NCBI GenBank assembly: GCA_947178235.1
Contig: CAMWXQ010000033.1
Location: 1-8,389 of the forward strand
DNA from: an uncultured Muribaculaceae bacterium
GTDB taxonomy: Bacteria > Bacteroidota > Bacteroidia > Bacteroidales > Muribaculaceae
Reading direction: 5' to 3'
Length of the DNA: 8,389 nt
Below the pieces are notes generated by a model that saw nothing but the letters and a program-made list of their open reading frames with translations, was not told the DNA's origin and ran no database searches. The position numbers and the translations under genes are program-made. Below, piece after piece: positions 5,619 through 8,389 of the stretch (position 1 is the first letter of the stretch; every line of letters begins with the position of its first letter).

Positions 5619-8032
5619 GTGTAGGAGATTGAGGGGATTAGGGGGAAGAGGGTGACTTTCTGGAATACTCTGGTATCGTCGTTGGTGGCGTACTCATACT
5701 TGTAGCCCCGTCGGATGCCGATGGCGTTCATGTGGCAGTATGCGTTGTAGAGCCCGAAGGTCCAGTAGCCGCGGCTGTTGCGGACGGTACATGAGAGGTC
5801 GAGGCGGTGATAGAAGGGGAGGCGGTAGTTGTTTAGCGGGGCGCGGAGCGGAGCGTCATAGTCGGGAGTATAGCCGCCGAACACGGGGGTCTCCCAAGTC
5901 TGTGTGAGCAGGGTGAAGCGGTTGCCCGAGTGCCCTGTCCATGCGGCGTGGAGGCCGACCTTCTCGTTCACCTTCCAGTCGAGGCCGATGTGGATCGAGT
6001 GGCGCTGGTCGAAGCGGGCGGGATAGGTCTTGCCCCCGTTCTTGTCGCGGAATGTTCGGTCGGCCCATACGAGCGAGTAGGCTATGTGGCCCGTGAGCTT
6101 GCCGATGGTCTTCTCGGCTTTGAGGTCGATACCTTTGGCCGTCCCCCGTCCCGAGGTGAGCGAGCTGTTCCACATGGCCAGCATCGGGCGCAGGTAGTAC
6201 TCATCCTTGTACTCGACCAAATTGTGCATCCATTTCCAATACGCCTCGGCCGAAAAGGTCCATCCGCCGTCACGCGACTGCCAGTAGACCCCTGCGGCGA
6301 CCTTGTCTGCCGTCTCGGGCTTGAAATTGCCTGTCACGGGCACCCACTGGTCGGTCGGGAGCGAGAGATAGCTCTGGGCAAGGTGGTGGACATACTGTAC
6401 GGTGCGTGTGTACGATGCCTTGACGGCTGTGGCCTCCGTGGGGCGGAAATTGATCGATGCACGGGGCGAGAGGCCGTGGCGGACACGTCCGTCGACATGG
6501 AATAGCGATCCGTGGAGGCCGACATTGGCGCGGAGGCGGTCGGTGATCTTCCAGTCATCCTCTATATAGAGGTTCACCTCGTTGCCGCGGTAGCTCCACG
6601 TCGAGTCGCGGGTGAGGATTGTCTCCGTGTCATGGGTATTCCTGCGTTCCGAGTGGCCGGGGAGGAAGGAGTGGCGCACATAGTTGGCCCCGAAGCGCAC
6701 GCGCGAGTTGTCGGCGGGGTTCCAGTCGAAGTCAGCGCGGAAAACCCAGTCGTTGATGTTGTTGTGGGTGGTGGCCGTGACGTGGGTCATAGTCTCGGGG
6801 CCGTTTTGGGTGAAGCGGTTGACGTCGTCATACTTCATGTCCGAGAAGTAGCGGGTATAGGCGGCGGTGAACTCGGCCGAGAGCGCAGGATTGATGCGCC
6901 AGTTGAGCCCCGTCTGCGCCACGAGATTCCCCCACGAGAGATCGTAGCGGTCGCGGTAGTACCATCCGGGGTTCATGTACGAGTTCTTGCTCTCGTCCCC
7001 GGTCTTCAATATGTCGCTGCCGTAGTAGACGCTCACGAAACCCTTGAAACGGCGGTCAAAGCGGTGGATGACCTTCGCGTTGAGGTCGGTGAAGGCGTAG
7101 CGCATACGGGTTTTCTCCTCGTCCGAGGCGGCATTGATCATGGCGACGAGGGGAATGGTGAGAACGTCGAGCCACGAGCGTCTCAGACCCGCCACATAGG
7201 TGGTCTTGCGCGAGATAGGGCCCGAGATGCCGATTGAGCCCGAGGTGAGCCCGAGGCGCGCAGTGCCGTGGTGTCCTTCGCGGTGCCCGTCGGTGGTCCT
7301 CACGTCCATGAACGAGGAGAGGCGTCCGTCATACTTGGCGGGTACGGAGGTCTTGAAGAAGTCGACGTGGCGGATGATGTCGGGGTTGAAGGCCGAGAAG
7401 AGGCCTCCGAGGTGATTGACTTGGTACAGAGGCACGTTGTCGAGCATGAAGAGGTTCTGGTCGGTGTCGCCGCCGTGGACGCTCATCCCTGCCATACCCT
7501 CGACACTCTCCGAGACGCCCGGCATGGTCTGCAAGGTCTTGATGACGTCGCTCTCGCCCAGGAGGGTGGGGGTGTCGCGCACCTCGCGCCCCGTGATCTT
7601 ACGGGCTCCCATCTCGCTCGACTCGACCTCGGGGGCTTCGAGGCGGGAGAGGACAAGAATCTCTTCGAGCATGAGGGTGGTGTCGGGCATCACGGCCACG
7701 CGGGGAGTTTGGCGGACTTCGTGGTGCTTCGATTTCTTCGTGGGTATGCGTCGGCGGGTGAGGATGACGTTCGAGCCTTTGATCTTGAAGTCTATATCCT
7801 TGTCGCAGAACATCTCGGAGAGGACTTTTTTCAGTGGACGGTTGTCGGCATTGACGGTCACCCGAACACCCGTGAGGAGATCCGAGGAGTAGACAAAATT
7901 CTTACCTGTCTGCTCGACGAGGGCGCGGAATACGTCGGAGGCGGGTCTGTCGACGGCGTGCAGGGTCACTCTCTGCGCAAGCCCCAAGAGGGGAAGGAGG
8001 CTCATGCAGAGGCATATAAGCAATTTCTTCAT
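5606..8032 (-). CDS. TonB-dependent outer-membrane receptor with STN signalling domain (FecA-like)
   Basis: An 808-residue outer-membrane transporter energised by TonB-ExbBD. Residues 1-20 are a signal peptide ending LGLAQ. Residues 21-93 form the STN (secretin/TonB N-terminal) domain (VTLHAVDRPASDVFRALVEQ, then VRVTVNADNRPLKKVL, then VILTRR), which in FecA-type receptors signals to a periplasmic anti-sigma factor. After a basic linker (94-115) comes a TonB-box-like MLEEILVLSR near 121-130. The plug spans about 145-250, with LLGESDVIKTLQTMPGV, VHGGDTDQNLFMLDNVPLY and YDGRLSSFMDV. The rest is a 22-strand barrel by family expectation, ending SISYTWEF with the terminal aromatic residue of the outer-membrane targeting signal. 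The carboxypeptidase-regulatory-like domain often found between STN and plug is absent. The ATG overlaps the stop codon of the upstream FecR-like gene by 1 bp (TGATG). Substrate unknown. Confidence 0.94.
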   Translation of the reverse strand: MKKLLICLCMSLLPLLGLAQRVTLHAVDRPASDVFRALVEQTGKNFVYSSDLLTGVRVTVNADNRPLKKVLSEMFCDKDIDFKIKGSNVILTRRRIPTKKSKHHEVRQTPRVAVMPDTTLMLEEILVLSRLEAPEVESSEMGARKITGREVRDTPTLLGESDVIKTLQTMPGVSESVEGMAGMSVHGGDTDQNLFMLDNVPLYQVNHLGGLFSAFNPDIIRHVDFFKTSVPAKYDGRLSSFMDVRTTDGHREGHHGTARLGLTSGSIGISGPISRKTTYVAGLRRSWLDVLTIPLVAMINAASDEEKTRMRYAFTDLNAKVIHRFDRRFKGFVSVYYGSDILKTGDESKNSYMNPGWYYRDRYDLSWGNLVAQTGLNWRINPALSAEFTAAYTRYFSDMKYDDVNRFTQNGPETMTHVTATTHNNINDWVFRADFDWNPADNSRVRFGANYVRHSFLPGHSERRNTHDTETILTRDSTWSYRGNEVNLYIEDDWKITDRLRANVGLHGSLFHVDGRVRHGLSPRASINFRPTEATAVKASYTRTVQYVHHLAQSYLSLPTDQWVPVTGNFKPETADKVAAGVYWQSRDGGWTFSAEAYWKWMHNLVEYKDEYYLRPMLAMWNSSLTSGRGTAKGIDLKAEKTIGKLTGHIAYSLVWADRTFRDKNGGKTYPARFDQRHSIHIGLDWKVNEKVGLHAAWTGHSGNRFTLLTQTWETPVFGGYTPDYDAPLRAPLNNYRLPFYHRLDLSCTVRNSRGYWTFGLYNAYCHMNAIGIRRGYKYEYATNDDTRVFQKVTLFPLIPSISYTWEF

Positions 8033-8389
8033 CAGTTTTCGGTTTTGATGTCAAGATGGGTGCCGAGGGTCTCGTTGATAGCTTCGATGAGCTCGTCGGC
8101 AGGGCCTTCGTAGTGGAGTGTAAGTGTCATTTCAGTCGCGTCGGATGGGAGCCCGGTGACCTCTATGCCGTAGACCTCTTCGATGCGGGTGACGACATCG
8201 GGCAGAGGTGTGTCGTCGAAGTCGATGACCCTTGAGACATGTATCGGGTCGGCAGGGAGGACGGTCTGCTCGGTCGCGGTGGGGGTGTCGGGCGCGAGGT
8301 TGTTGCGGACGATGATAGTGGCCGTGGCTCCGAGGGCTATGAGCAGGACTGCTGCGGCTGCGCTGCGCAACGGGGTCCACCATCCAGAT
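8032..8389 (-). CDS. FecR-like anti-sigma factor, C-terminal part (DUF4974-type domain)
   Basis: The frame is open to the window edge (it reads SGWWTPLRSAAAA from 8388), so the N-terminal cytoplasmic part that would bind an ECF sigma factor is missing. What is visible is one membrane helix (AAAAVLLIALGATATIIV), a linker of about 25 residues rich in Pro and Thr, and a C-terminal domain of about 65 residues (VIDFDDTPLPDVVTRIEEVY, then MTLTLHYEG, then ELIEAINETLGTHLDI). That domain matches the DUF4974/STN-like fold at the C-terminus of Bacteroidota FecR proteins. The usual FecR domain (about 100 residues) between helix and DUF4974 is not there, so this is a compact form. The TGA stop shares one base with the ATG of the receptor gene, so the two are translationally coupled. 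It likely relays the receptor's ligand state across the inner membrane. Without the N-terminus, sigma binding is inferred. Confidence 0.8.
   Translation of the reverse strand, partial: SGWWTPLRSAAAAVLLIALGATATIIVRNNLAPDTPTATEQTVLPADPIHVSRVIDFDDTPLPDVVTRIEEVYGIEVTGLPSDATEMTLTLHYEGPADELIEAINETLGTHLDIKTEN

Noticed and set aside
7268..8113. Plus-strand open frame of 281 codons antisense to the receptor
   Set aside because: Low-complexity shadow of the STN/plug coding region, with no family resemblance.

Overview
The window looks like a chromosomal piece of a GC-rich member of the Bacteroidales. An Alistipes/Rikenellaceae-like genome is a reasonable guess, but genus cannot be fixed from sequence alone. 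Three things support this: a FecR-like / STN-type TonB-dependent receptor / DUF4249 lipoprotein operon, -7 boxes of the Bacteroidota form TAnnTTTG, and start codons without clear Shine-Dalgarno sequences.

Layout. (1) Positions 2-919, plus strand: 3' part of an aldo/keto reductase of the YghZ (L-glyceraldehyde-3-phosphate reductase) type, cut by the window edge. (2) Positions 904-1628: an elaborate nested inverted repeat of about 725 bp that fills the gap between two convergent genes and supplies the stop codons of both. From outside in, each arm has AATTAAG heptamer arrays, three boxes built from GTAAC half-sites at 31-32 bp spacing, and a CCCCAGTG-type inverted repeat with triloop hairpins. 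A good TAnnTTTG promoter lies in a single-copy insert on the left side only. (3) Positions 1611-4580, minus strand: a secreted glycoside hydrolase family 2 enzyme with a C-terminal discoidin-like domain and its own promoter. (4) Positions 8389-4638, minus strand: three tightly coupled genes, a FecR-like anti-sigma protein (partial), a TonB-dependent receptor with an N-terminal STN signalling domain, and a DUF4249 lipoprotein. They overlap by 1 bp and 13 bp.

How the genes may work together. The FecR-like protein, STN receptor and DUF4249 lipoprotein form a standard Bacteroidota trans-envelope signalling and import unit: receptor occupancy is passed from the STN domain to the periplasmic part of the anti-sigma protein, and from there to an ECF sigma factor expected just outside the window. 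The substrate cannot be read from the sequence. The GH2 enzyme downstream could supply or process a glycan ligand, but it has a separate promoter and may be independent. The aldo/keto reductase is on the other strand and appears unrelated.

The part least explained by known genes is the 904-1628 element. It contains no transposase and no convincing protein, but has symmetry at four levels. It could be a non-autonomous mobile repeat, a protein-binding or cruciform-forming site, a bidirectional end-of-gene module, a structured RNA locus, or a combination.
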